Below, piece after piece: positions 1 to 8,074 of a DNA stretch of 27,961 nt. The notes below the pieces were generated by a model. That model worked only from the letters and a program-made list of their open reading frames with translations, was not told the origin of the DNA and did not search any database. The position numbers and the translations under genes are program-made. Position 1 is the first letter of the stretch. The number at the start of each line of letters is the position of its first letter. The DNA comes from Oribacterium sp. UBA5894 (lineage in GTDB: Bacteria > Bacillota > Clostridia > Lachnospirales > Lachnospiraceae), in assembly GCA_002431355.1 (NCBI GenBank), contig DJEQ01000057.1, positions 7,281 through 35,241 on the forward strand. Direction: 5' to 3'.

Positions 1-57
1 GCTAAGGAAAAATTCTTCAAGTGTTTCTATAAGGTCCGATTTGGATTTTTGGAGCGA
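1..57. repeat. Partial copy of the long-hairpin repeat (right arm)
   Basis: This stretch aligns, with scattered mismatches, to the right arm of the long inverted-repeat element at 7646-7701. The shared signature is GCTAAGGAAAA, then CAAGTG, TTCTA, AAGG, TCCGATT and a T run. It includes the extra segment found only in the right arm of the other copy, so the two copies have the same orientation. The rest of the element would lie to the left, outside the window. Similarity fades after about position 57, although 58-113 is also pyrimidine-rich like the outer arm. Confidence 0.65.
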
Positions 58-113
58 CCACTCCGTGTGGCTTCTGCCATCCCCCCTCCAGGCCCTTCTC
101 CATATGCTGTACG

Positions 114-1433
114 TCACTTATTGAGGCAGATGCCATCCGCGGCGAAGCTGTAGGTCACGCCGTTGATGTCCTTCGTGCCGGTGATCATGGTGCCGCAGGT
201 GGAGCCGATCTTCGACTCGAGGTAGTACCAGTGGTCGTTCCACTCGAGCCAGCCGGTATGCATGTAGCCGTCGGCATCGAAGTAGTACCAGCTGCCGTTC
301 ACCTGACGCCAGCCCTGGTTAAATGGAGCGCCGTTCACAAGGTACTGCCAGTGGTAGCTGACCCGCTTCCAGGAGCCGTCCTGACTGCCCGTCGAGGCGG
401 TGGTGCCGAAGCGGCTTCCACTGCTGCGAAGCTTCGTCGCGAAATCGCCTTCGACGGTCGCCTGATAATTGCTTAAGAAGGACCACTTATCATCGATCTC
501 ATAGTCCGAGGTATCGGCCTGATAGCTGCCTGCACGGCCCCAGTCCGAGGTCGCGATGTTATAGTACGCGGCGTCGGACTGCTTCGGCATTGCCCGCACG
601 GTCACCACCAGTGAGTTGTTTGCCGCCGAGTTCACATACGCGCTGACGTCCTTCTGTGTCTCGCTCGTCGTAGAACGGGTCGTCTTCTTCTGGCCATTAT
701 TCAGCGTATAGCTGATCTTCACCTCATACTGATTGGCGAATTCGGTCAGGGCATCCCACTTCGCGATGCCATTCACAATGCCGCCATTCGCAAGCGTCAG
801 GGTCTGATAGCCCTCATCATTTGTTGGGAGTGCACGTACGGCAACACCCACCTGCCCGTTGTAGGCATTGGCCACCGCCGAGGCAATGTTATAGTAGCAG
901 TTCTTCGTCGTGTGGTGCGAGGTCGTCTCGTTGCCGCTCTTATTGACATAGGTCGTCACGATCTCATACTTCCCAGCGTATGGCACCTCAGCCCACTGCG
1001 CCTGATTGCCACTGATGGTCACGGTCGGCGCGATCAGTTCATAGAACGGATACACGAGGAGACGGCCGGTCGCCTCGGTATTATCGACGGAGACCGTATC
1101 CACATAGGTACTGCGAATGCCGGTGCCAATGATCTTCAGATCCTCGTCGAGGTCCTCGCTGTCACTCTGAATCGTGAACTTCACGGTCGCCGGAACGGTC
1201 GGATTGCTGCTGCCCATCGCCGACTTCGGTTCTGGCGAAAAGGCAATCGTCAGGCCATCCGCATCGTCATCGGATACCTCATACTCCGGGAAAAAGGCCG
1301 TACCTGCCTGGTAGCTCGGAATCGAATCGGTGTCCGCATTGATCTCGATGGACTTCACCATGGCATAGGCCGGCATCGATAGAAGCGATGCCAGGGTGCC
1401 GGTGATCATCAGTGTTTTCTGTAGTTTCTTCAT
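114..1433 (-). CDS. Secreted protein with two Fn3-like repeats and C-terminal cell-wall-binding repeats
   Basis: I predict a 439-residue exported surface protein. The start at 1433 is preferred over an upstream in-frame codon because GGAAAGGAAGC stands just before it. A signal peptide (MKKLQKTLMITGTLASLL, then an AYA site) occupies about residues 1-25. Residues about 135-305 contain two similar segments of about 80 residues (W..V..A..YE....Y, later V.VRA.P), which resemble fibronectin type III or Ig-like folds. The last 85 residues have aromatic-rich repeats (GWRQVNGSWYYFDADG, TGWLEWNDHWYYL) typical of the choline-binding/cell-wall-binding repeat family, implying non-covalent wall attachment. 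It is the last gene of the MMPL operon, separated from the coiled-coil gene by a short spacer with a strong hairpin. Its substrate or ligand is unknown. Confidence 0.8.
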   Translation of the reverse strand: MKKLQKTLMITGTLASLLSMPAYAMVKSIEINADTDSIPSYQAGTAFFPEYEVSDDDADGLTIAFSPEPKSAMGSSNPTVPATVKFTIQSDSEDLDEDLKIIGTGIRSTYVDTVSVDNTEATGRLLVYPFYELIAPTVTISGNQAQWAEVPYAGKYEIVTTYVNKSGNETTSHHTTKNCYYNIASAVANAYNGQVGVAVRALPTNDEGYQTLTLANGGIVNGIAKWDALTEFANQYEVKISYTLNNGQKKTTRSTTSETQKDVSAYVNSAANNSLVVTVRAMPKQSDAAYYNIATSDWGRAGSYQADTSDYEIDDKWSFLSNYQATVEGDFATKLRSSGSRFGTTASTGSQDGSWKRVSYHWQYLVNGAPFNQGWRQVNGSWYYFDADGYMHTGWLEWNDHWYYLESKIGSTCGTMITGTKDINGVTYSFAADGICLNK

Positions 1434-1489
1434 TGTGCTTCCTTTCCGCGCGCTTCGCGCCCGCACACCTGATCTTCCTGCTCTCCTTT

Positions 1490-1515
1490 GTGGGCCAATG
1501 CTTCCATCGGCCCAC
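1490..1515 (-). other. Intercistronic hairpin without a U tract
   Basis: On the minus strand GTGGGCCGATG pairs with CATTGGCCCAC around a GAAG loop, giving an 11-bp stem with one G-U pair. No run of U follows; the next bases lead into AAAGGAG. It sits between the stop of the coiled-coil gene and the start of the wall-binding gene. I infer an mRNA processing or stabilising hairpin that sets the relative expression of the two cistrons, not a terminator. Confidence 0.6.
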
Positions 1516-1530
1516 TGTCGGAAGGGAACC

Positions 1531-4185
1531 TTAGTCCTTCATGCCGAGCAGGGAACGAATCGTATCCCAGATCTTTACGAAAACAGCCTTGATTCTGCCA
1601 AGCAGGGTCGTGGAGGCATCCGCCACTTCGGCGTCGAGGGTCTCGGTCGAATCGTCATCCACCGTAATTTCATCGGAGCGGCAGATGATGGCAATGGAGG
1701 TCGGCTCCTGGTTCTCATCACTCGTAAGAGAAACCTTCGTGGCCTCTGGATCCATGTTCAGGAAGTTATTGTCGGCTTCCTCCTCATCAAGCTTGTTATT
1801 GATCGTATCGCGAAGGTTCCGTCCCGTGGACTTGAAGTTCTTCGTATCATCGACGATCTGGTTCGTGTTGTCGATCGCCATGTGGCCCACCGTGAAGGAA
1901 TCATCGGCTGCTGCGGACAGATCTGGCTCTGCAGAGCGAAGCGTTGAGTTCAGGTTCTGAAGCGCGGTCGCGGCATCGCCCGAGGTCTTCTGAATCTGCG
2001 TCAGTACATTCTCGGAATCCTCAAGGGTCTTCTGTACATCATCGTAGTAGGCATTCATGATGCCAATCAGCTCATCGATATCGCTGATCACACTACGCAC
2101 GGTGTTGAGGGTCTTCGCCGTATCGAAGGCCACCGCACCGCCATCATCCATGATGTCATTGAGGTCACTGGTCACACTGTTAATGTAGTCAACAAGATTT
2201 TCCGCGGCATCACTGTCGACAAGCGTATCTGTGGACTTAAGGATATCCTCAATCACACCCGTCAGTCCGTTCACGTCATCGGCAAGCTGAGAAGCATTCT
2301 TTCCAACCGCCGTATTCTGGAGATTTGAAGCATCCTCCTCAAGCTTGGAAAGGTCAGAAACATGATCGAGATATCTCTTCGTCGTTTCTCCTGTCGTATC
2401 GCCAAGCGCTTCCGCCGTCTTCTGAGCCAGGAAATCCTGAACTGCCTCTTCCTTGGCTTCCTGTCCCTTTGGTGAAGCAGACAAGGTTGGTGCAAGGGCC
2501 TGCGCCATCGCAGGCTTTCCTCCTGCAACGACCTTAAGTGCAGCACCTGTGCCTTCCACAATCGTCTTCTGATCCGTGATGCCCATGTTCTGAAGAGCGG
2601 TCGCCAGTACTATGATCGTTCCCTTCGTCTGTTCATCGAGCGTACTTGGATCGATGGCGCCTGCGGCTGCCAGGGCCTGAATCACCTGTCCACCAAGCGT
2701 TGCATCTGGAGCTGAGGCAGCTTCATTCTGCGCGGTATTAAATGCCTGGCCTACAGCATCGGTACATGCCGCTATAATATCCTGTACATACTCATCTTGG
2801 CTGGTTGGGTCCGTCTGTGCCGTCTTTGCAGCCTTCTGAATTTTCTTTACAACCTCTCCAGCTGTGCTCGCCTGCTCTGGATCCACACCCTCCGTGTGGT
2901 TCTTCACATGGCTGAGCGCGGCATTCGTCACGGTTTCCGAGGCGCTGGCCTTGAAATCGTCTCTGTTTTTAGAATCCGTTAGATTCTTAATGTCCTCATT
3001 CACACTTCCAAGACTCTTGGTCACACCCTTAATTTCACTCGACATATCCTGAATCTGCAGGTTGTCAATGCTGGTGCCGCTCATGGAGCTGCCGAGGCGC
3101 TTCAGCTTCGTGTTGAGGCTCTTCAGCTTCGAGCTGGAGTCCATGAGGTCAGAATCGAGGGTATTCAGGTTCTGGTTGATGTCATAGACCATCCACTGCG
3201 AGGTCTTGAGATCCTCATTCAGTGGCTCGAGGGTGCCATTCAGGTCGCGAAGATCCTGGATGGCGACATCATTGCCATCGAAGATGACCTGGGCGTTGCT
3301 GTGGATCTTATTCTTGCCGGACTGAAGCTCTTCGAGAATCTTATTCGTGATCTTCAGCTGTGCGCTGACGTTCGTGACATCGTCGAGCATATCGTCGAAA
3401 TCATCGAGCATCGCGTTCGTGTCATCGCGGAAATCATCCTTGATGTCTTTGATGTCCTTGATCTTATTGAGCGCACCCACGGTACCCGGGGTCATCGCGA
3501 AGATGACGCCGATCGACTCGAACTTGTCGGTACCGAGACGTACCTGGAAGTGTCCCTCCTGGCCTGGAAGTGCCGTGAACACAACGCCGGTATACTGGCC
3601 GAGGGTCATGGTCTGGCTTTCTGGCGCATCGACCGAGTAGCACTTCTGAATATCGACTGGAATTGCTACGAAGAGCATCATGTTGTCCTGCATGTACTTC
3701 GAGACGCTCTTATTCGGTGTGCAGTCAATGTCCATCTCCACGAGGCCGGATGCCCCGGCAATCTTGTCCGCATCGGTAACGACACCGTTTAACTTATAGG
3801 TGATGTCGAAGGTCCACGGTGCCTTGACGCTGTCTGGCTTCAGCTCGCCCTGGAAGAAGAACTTTCCGTTCTTGTTTTTCTCGAAGGTGACGGAGCCGTT
3901 CTTGATCTCCGGCTTCTGCTCATCGGTCATGTTCGTGATCTTCAGGTAGTCGCCGAAATCCGTATAGCTGCTGGTGCCGTTAAAGTCAATGCCCTTCACG
4001 ACATTCGCGTCGCTGACATTGCCATAGTAGTCGAGGTTCAGGTACATGGTCTCATCGACATCAGCGGTCGCTGCGCCGGCATACGCCGTCATCGGGGCGA
4101 CCAGAATATTCGTTGTCAGGCAGCTGGCCAGCACGGTATAGGCTGCCGTTTTTTTCATTATTTTCTGGACTGAATGCTTTTTCAT
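1531..4185 (-). CDS. Large secreted coiled-coil protein, partner of the MMPL transporter
   Basis: This is an 884-residue exported protein of unknown family. The N-terminus carries a basic stretch, a hydrophobic core and an AYA cleavage site near residue 36. A beta-rich domain follows (about 37-230), then a long region (about 235-800) rich in D, L, N, K, S and Q with heptad-like spacing, predicted as coiled coil. There is no clear C-terminal membrane span or sorting signal; the end is an amphipathic segment. The start at 4185 has GGAGGAG eight bases upstream. A GTG nine bases earlier overlaps the transporter stop as GTGA but lies too close to that ribosome binding site. Long coiled-coil exoproteins often accompany MMPL/RND exporters in Firmicutes (YhgE/Pip-like partners), so I infer an extracytoplasmic arm or scaffold for the transporter. 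YhgE homology itself is not visible. Confidence 0.75.
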   Translation of the reverse strand: MKKHSVQKIMKKTAAYTVLASCLTTNILVAPMTAYAGAATADVDETMYLNLDYYGNVSDANVVKGIDFNGTSSYTDFGDYLKITNMTDEQKPEIKNGSVTFEKNKNGKFFFQGELKPDSVKAPWTFDITYKLNGVVTDADKIAGASGLVEMDIDCTPNKSVSKYMQDNMMLFVAIPVDIQKCYSVDAPESQTMTLGQYTGVVFTALPGQEGHFQVRLGTDKFESIGVIFAMTPGTVGALNKIKDIKDIKDDFRDDTNAMLDDFDDMLDDVTNVSAQLKITNKILEELQSGKNKIHSNAQVIFDGNDVAIQDLRDLNGTLEPLNEDLKTSQWMVYDINQNLNTLDSDLMDSSSKLKSLNTKLKRLGSSMSGTSIDNLQIQDMSSEIKGVTKSLGSVNEDIKNLTDSKNRDDFKASASETVTNAALSHVKNHTEGVDPEQASTAGEVVKKIQKAAKTAQTDPTSQDEYVQDIIAACTDAVGQAFNTAQNEAASAPDATLGGQVIQALAAAGAIDPSTLDEQTKGTIIVLATALQNMGITDQKTIVEGTGAALKVVAGGKPAMAQALAPTLSASPKGQEAKEEAVQDFLAQKTAEALGDTTGETTKRYLDHVSDLSKLEEDASNLQNTAVGKNASQLADDVNGLTGVIEDILKSTDTLVDSDAAENLVDYINSVTSDLNDIMDDGGAVAFDTAKTLNTVRSVISDIDELIGIMNAYYDDVQKTLEDSENVLTQIQKTSGDAATALQNLNSTLRSAEPDLSAAADDSFTVGHMAIDNTNQIVDDTKNFKSTGRNLRDTINNKLDEEEADNNFLNMDPEATKVSLTSDENQEPTSIAIICRSDEITVDDDSTETLDAEVADASTTLLGRIKAVFVKIWDTIRSLLGMKD

Positions 4186-4190
4186 GGTCT

Positions 4191-6524
4191 TCACTCCTCC
4201 ACTTCACTTTTCGCTTTTGTATGTCCACGCAGGAGCTCCTTCACACGCTGATGACGTGCCCGACGGCGCTCACGGAGATTCAGAACAGCTTCATTGATCG
4301 CAGCTCTTCGGCGTGCGCGCTTCGTTGCCGCCGGAACGGTAATGAAGCGATCGGCAAGCTGCAGGAGGCATGGCATCAGGGCCGTGACGAAAATCACGGA
4401 GAAGATGGCGCCTCGGCCGACGAGATGTCCGACCTGGCTGATCGCCGGAATCGAGGACATGATACTGATGGCATAGCCGCAGACCACGAGGATGAGGCCC
4501 GAGGTCAGGATGGACGGGAAGCTCAGCTGCGTTGCGCGGATGGCGGCCTTCCGTTTATCCGGCTCGACGGCACGTACCTGCAGGTAATTCTCGGTCGACG
4601 AAATCGCATAGTCGATGGTCGATCCGAGCTGTACGCAGGAGACGACGGCGTACGCGATGAAGATGAGCTCCTTGCCCGTGAAATACGGGAAGGCCATGTT
4701 CACGTAGATGGCCATCATGATCGGGATCATCGCAATCAGCGGCATGATGATCGAATGGAACGAGATCGCCACGATCACGAAGATACTGAGCATCGCAAGG
4801 CCATTGACGAGATTGTAGTCCGGAATCAGGACGGCCTCCATGTCCTGTGTCGTCGGTGTATTACCGGTAATGAAGGCTTCGCCTGGATAGTAGCTCTTGA
4901 TGATATCCGAAACCTCATCCGAATACTTAAAGGCGGTGGTCGATTCCGGCTTCGTTCTTATATAGATGAGAAGTCGCGCGTAGCCGTCCTTATGGAAAAG
5001 CTCCGTCACAGAGGATGGCAGGAAGTTTTCCGGCAGTCCCTCTGGCAGATAGGATTCGATGCCCATCACGTTCTTTACATACGGAAGATCCTCGAGCTTA
5101 TCACAAAGCTCCTTTTCTTTCAGTCGATCCGTATCTGGGAAGATGGCAACCAGCAGGTTCGAGCGTCCGAACTCCTCATCGATGGCCGCGGATGCCTCAT
5201 ACATGGAGGTTCCAGGTCCGGCACCCGTGGCATCTGGGCCGTACATAAATTTATTCATGCCCTGCGCAATGTAGATCGGACCGGCAATGACGAGGGCCAG
5301 CACCAGTACCAGCGGGCTGATTTTATTGACCACAGCACTGAAGCGCTGGAACTTCGGCAGGAATGGCTTATGCCGCATGCGGTCAATGCGATCCGACCAG
5401 CTGAGGAGCAGCGATGGCATCAGGAAGATCACCATCAGAAGGGAACAGATGATGCCCTTCGCCATGGAGATGCCCATGTCCCAGCCAATGCTGAAGCGCA
5501 TGAAGATCAGCACGATAAAGCCGAAGAAGGTTGTCATGGACGATGCCAGAATCGTGGTGATGGTACTCATCAGTCCCTTCTTCAGTGCGCCAACCTTATC
5601 CAGTCCCTGCTCCCGCTGCCGCTCATAGGCATGCAGGAGGAACACTGAGTAGTCCATCGAGGTGGCGAGCTGCAGGATATCGGAAATGTTATTCGTGATA
5701 TATGAGATCTCTCCGAGGAAGATATTCGTTCCTTTATTAAGGACGATGGCACAGCCGATGACGGTCAGGAACAGCACTGGTTCGAACCAGGAGGTGGTCG
5801 TAAAGAGCAGGATAATGAAAATCAGGATCACAACGATGACCATGACCTCCTGCATTTCCTTCTTTACGTTTTCCTCGATGAACTTATTCGTCGGTGACAT
5901 GCCGACGAGGTATCCATGGTCCCCGATGAGATCATCGATTTCCTGAATGGCCTTATGCGTTCGCTTCGAGGTATCGCCCTCCGAGAAGGTGATGTCCATG
6001 ACGGCGTTGTTGTCCTTATAGTAGTCCTTGATGTCATCGTAATTGATGAATTCGGAGGAACCATAGACCTGCGTCGTCAGATCACACCAGATGACCTGGT
6101 CGACCCCATCGATTTTCTCGATTTCGTTCTTGTACTGCTTCGCCTCATACAGCGTAACATCCTTCAGCATGAGACGTCCTGTACCTGGATAACCGAACAC
6201 ATCGCGCATCTTATTGATGGCAATCTTCGAATCCACATCATTTGGCAGGTACTTCGTGAGATCGTAGTTGATGGAAACAAGCGGATAGCAGAGTCCGAAG
6301 AAAACCACCAGCAGCAGGATGATATTTCGAATCCCCTTGTTATGGTCCACGATAAAGTCCGCCAGGTTTCCATGCTTATGTGCCTGCCTGTGTGCTTTTC
6401 TCGCTTCCTTTTTCTGCTTGTGGGCTTCGATGGCTTCATCCTCTGGAAGGTGGATTTCATCGCGTGCCTGCTGTACCGATGCTTCCTTCACCGTATCCTG
6501 TGATTTCTTCTTGAATAAGCTCAT
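4191..6524 (-). CDS. MMPL/RND-family transporter
   Basis: This is a 777-residue polytopic membrane protein of the MMPL branch of the RND superfamily, which exports lipids or hydrophobic compounds using the proton gradient. About 65 charged cytoplasmic residues precede the first membrane span (NIILLLVVFFGLCYPLV). A large extracellular domain follows, then a cluster of spans carrying the DYSVFLLHAYER signature. The pattern repeats in the second half, with STIDYAISSTENY as the counterpart, giving the expected two-fold layout of about 12 spans. The start at 6524 has GGGAGAG at good spacing and removes 19 implausible upstream residues. It is the first gene of the operon with the coiled-coil and wall-binding proteins. 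It diverges from the TetR gene, so repression by that regulator is likely. The substrate cannot be read from the sequence. Confidence 0.93.
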   Translation of the reverse strand: MSLFKKKSQDTVKEASVQQARDEIHLPEDEAIEAHKQKKEARKAHRQAHKHGNLADFIVDHNKGIRNIILLLVVFFGLCYPLVSINYDLTKYLPNDVDSKIAINKMRDVFGYPGTGRLMLKDVTLYEAKQYKNEIEKIDGVDQVIWCDLTTQVYGSSEFINYDDIKDYYKDNNAVMDITFSEGDTSKRTHKAIQEIDDLIGDHGYLVGMSPTNKFIEENVKKEMQEVMVIVVILIFIILLFTTTSWFEPVLFLTVIGCAIVLNKGTNIFLGEISYITNNISDILQLATSMDYSVFLLHAYERQREQGLDKVGALKKGLMSTITTILASSMTTFFGFIVLIFMRFSIGWDMGISMAKGIICSLLMVIFLMPSLLLSWSDRIDRMRHKPFLPKFQRFSAVVNKISPLVLVLALVIAGPIYIAQGMNKFMYGPDATGAGPGTSMYEASAAIDEEFGRSNLLVAIFPDTDRLKEKELCDKLEDLPYVKNVMGIESYLPEGLPENFLPSSVTELFHKDGYARLLIYIRTKPESTTAFKYSDEVSDIIKSYYPGEAFITGNTPTTQDMEAVLIPDYNLVNGLAMLSIFVIVAISFHSIIMPLIAMIPIMMAIYVNMAFPYFTGKELIFIAYAVVSCVQLGSTIDYAISSTENYLQVRAVEPDKRKAAIRATQLSFPSILTSGLILVVCGYAISIMSSIPAISQVGHLVGRGAIFSVIFVTALMPCLLQLADRFITVPAATKRARRRAAINEAVLNLRERRRARHQRVKELLRGHTKAKSEVEE

Positions 6525-6737
6525 AATGCTCTCTCCCGCGCTGCCTTTTTTCTGAGACTTCAATCGGTGTCCTACGTTCACTGCTGTAAAACGCAGAAAC
6601 GTCTCTGCACCTCTCTCTATCCTTTATGCTTTGGTCGAAAAGGCAAGTCCTTGTATGTCTCACCACGGAATCATCGACATATTGTGTGTTAATTAATACA
6701 GGTTCTATACTAAACTTATATATCATTTATTGACACA

Positions 6738-6763
6738 TGTCCATTTCTGTGGTACTGTCCATT
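6738..6763 (-). promoter_or_regulatory. Direct repeat of AATGGACA downstream of the transporter promoter
   Basis: TGTCCATT occurs at 6738-6745 and 6756-6763 (AATGGACA on the minus strand), 18 bp apart. The second copy overlaps the -10 box of the transporter promoter and the first lies where early transcription would run. The closely related AATAGACA appears as an inverted pair over the tetR promoter. I infer these are binding boxes for the neighbouring TetR-type regulator. Confidence 0.45.
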
Positions 6764-6789
6764 ATAAAGACAAGCGTTGAAATTATCAA
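6761..6789 (-). promoter_or_regulatory. Sigma-A-type promoter for the MMPL operon
   Basis: On the minus strand TTGATA (6784-6789) and a perfect TATAAT (6761-6766) are separated by 17 bp. The transcript would have a leader of about 230 nucleotides before the transporter start at 6524. No terminator or recognisable riboswitch was seen in that leader. Confidence 0.7.
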
Positions 6790-6809
6790 TGGTCAATTTT
6801 AATCGCGTA

Positions 6810-6838
6810 GTTTGATAATAGACAGTTTTGTATATAAT
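6810..6838 (+). promoter_or_regulatory. Promoter for the TetR-type gene
   Basis: A perfect TATAAT at 6833-6838 has a weak -35 (GTTTGA, 6810-6815) 17 bp upstream. The -10 lies inside the spacer of the inverted pair AATAGACA/TGTCTATT, so a bound repressor would block it; autoregulation is likely. Confidence 0.6.
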
Positions 6839-6845
6839 GTCTATT
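6817..6845. promoter_or_regulatory. Inverted repeat over the tetR promoter, candidate TetR operator
   Basis: AATAGACA (6817-6824) and TGTCTATT (6838-6845) are a perfect 8-bp inverted pair around a 13-bp spacer containing the -10 box. A second perfect pair, ATTATCAA (6782-6789) and TTGATAAT (6812-6819), spans the region between the two promoters. Dimeric TetR-family proteins bind such palindromes in their own divergent promoter regions; assignment to this regulator is by position only. Confidence 0.5.
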
Positions 6846-6909
6846 CCGTACATAAAACCACATTTTCTGTGTATAAAGGGCAGACGCTGCCCTTTGGAGG
6901 GGATAAGCT

Positions 6910-7503
6910 ATGGGAACTTCTGTAAAGGAAACGGATACGACCGATCGTCGTATTCGAAAAACACGGGCAGCACTGAAGGCCGCCCTTGCGGAGCTGATGC
7001 AGGTGAAGCAGGTGAAGGACATTTCGGTCCGTGAGCTCACGGACCTTGCGGATGTCAATCGTGGCACCTTCTATCTTCACTATAAGGATGTCTTTGATCT
7101 TCTGGAAAAAACAGAGGATGATATCCTCGCCGCATTTAAAGAAACACTGGATGAATTTGATGAAAAGAGCGTTTCAGACGATGCCACACGCTTCTTTGAA
7201 AGTGTCTATACGCTCTGTATGAAAAATGGGGATTTTATCCGTATCCTGATCGGTGAAAACGGAGACATTCGTTTTCTGAACTGCCTGAAGGAGCTTGTAC
7301 GCGAAAAATGCCTCAATGAATGGTCCTTCATCACGAAGAAGCAGCGGCCAGAGCAGTTCGACAGCTACTATGCTTTTATCGTCGGTGGTCTCATCAGCCT
7401 TCTCCAGTACTGGTTCTCGAGTGGCATGAAGGAGACGCCACATGAGCTCGCCATCATCACAGGGGACATGCTGACCGGTGGATTATCGATGAAGTTAAAG
7501 TAA
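6910..7503 (+). CDS. TetR/AcrR-family transcriptional regulator
   Basis: This 197-residue protein is of normal TetR-family length. The N-terminal helix-turn-helix is clear: TDRRIRKTRAALKAAL, then VRELTDLADVNRGTFYLHYK at about residues 36-55, with the family's typical GTFYLHYKD recognition segment. The C-terminal ligand and dimer domain is divergent, as is usual. The start has GGAGGGGAT a few bases upstream. It is the only well-supported plus-strand gene and is transcribed divergently from the MMPL operon, the classic arrangement for a local repressor of an export system. The inducing ligand is probably a substrate of the transporter, which is inference. Confidence 0.92.
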   Translation: MGTSVKETDTTDRRIRKTRAALKAALAELMQVKQVKDISVRELTDLADVNRGTFYLHYKDVFDLLEKTEDDILAAFKETLDEFDEKSVSDDATRFFESVYTLCMKNGDFIRILIGENGDIRFLNCLKELVREKCLNEWSFITKKQRPEQFDSYYAFIVGGLISLLQYWFSSGMKETPHELAIITGDMLTGGLSMKLK

Positions 7504-7509
7504 TGGCTC

Positions 7510-7747
7510 GGGAAAGCATAATGAGGGAGCCCTCTGAAAGCGAAGCGCACTGCGGCGAAAAAAACTAGAATCGGATTCCTAAGAACCACTAGGCTCCTTC
7601 CAATCGACGAGTTTTCTTGATGAAAACGTCGTCGTTGGAAGGAGTGCTAAGGAAAAGTTTTCCAAGTGGTTCTAAAAGGAATCCGATTCTGTTTTTTCAC
7701 GTCCTCGGCTTATCGCTTTCAGAGGGCTCCCTCATTCGTGCTTTCTC
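7510..7747. repeat. Long imperfect inverted repeat (about 240 bp hairpin element)
   Basis: The stretch between tetR and the DUF1858 gene folds into one long hairpin. Perfect arm segments, outside to inside, are 7512-7518 with 7739-7745, 7521-7543 with 7713-7735 (23 bp), 7567-7579 with 7678-7690 (13 bp), 7582-7590 with 7665-7673 (9 bp) and 7594-7603 with 7635-7644 (10 bp). A small inner stem follows at 7605-7616 with 7622-7634, around the loop TTGAT. The right arm alone carries an extra mini-palindrome (GGAAAAGTTTTCC, about 7651-7663). No protein is encoded. Part of a second copy is at 1-57. It could act as a bidirectional terminator for the convergent genes, be a structured RNA, or be a MITE-like repeat. 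Confidence 0.85.
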
Positions 7748-7766
7748 CTTTCGGATGCCGCCGAGC

Positions 7767-8024
7767 TTAGTTCTCACTTTCAGCGGTCGCTTCCTCGGTC
7801 TTTGTCTCCGATTTCTGTGCCTCCTCATACTCGAGAAGGACATCATTCAGGTCAGCCGTCAGCATGTCGCTGTCGATGCCATGCACCATGCAGGCTTCCT
7901 CCAGAGACTCTGAAAGGGAAGCCGGGCAGTATACACAGCCCATGCCGTTCTGCATCAGAAATGGAGCGATCATCTCATTCATCTGAAGCAGATCGCCGAT
8001 ACGCATATCCTTGGTAATCGTCAT
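7767..8024 (-). CDS. DUF1858 domain protein
   Basis: This 85-residue protein matches the DUF1858 pattern also seen near hybrid-cluster proteins. Its features are an N-terminal TKDMRIGDLLQ, then GMGCVYCPASLSESLEEAC and HGID. The CxxC pair (about residues 31 and 34) and a third cysteine near residue 45 suggest a redox or metal-binding role. The precise function of the family is unknown. An acidic, low-complexity tail ends the protein. AGAGGAG precedes the start. It lies about 50 bp downstream of mecA in the same direction and is probably cotranscribed with it. The long-hairpin element follows directly and may serve as its terminator. Confidence 0.85.
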   Translation of the reverse strand: MTITKDMRIGDLLQMNEMIAPFLMQNGMGCVYCPASLSESLEEACMVHGIDSDMLTADLNDVLLEYEEAQKSETKTEEATAESEN

Positions 8025-8074
8025 AATTGTTTTCTCCTCTTTCGACTGCCTGGGCAGCCTCTATCCTTGTCTCC

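Noticed and set aside
1490..1515. Hairpin as a terminator between the coiled-coil and wall-binding genes
   Set aside because: No U tract follows, and the downstream gene lacks its own visible promoter, so read-through is expected.
4113..5648. A 511-codon open frame on the plus strand
   Set aside because: It lies antisense to the MMPL transporter, whose motifs and membrane spans are clear. Its own product is H/R/D/E-rich without a recognisable fold and lacks a ribosome binding site.
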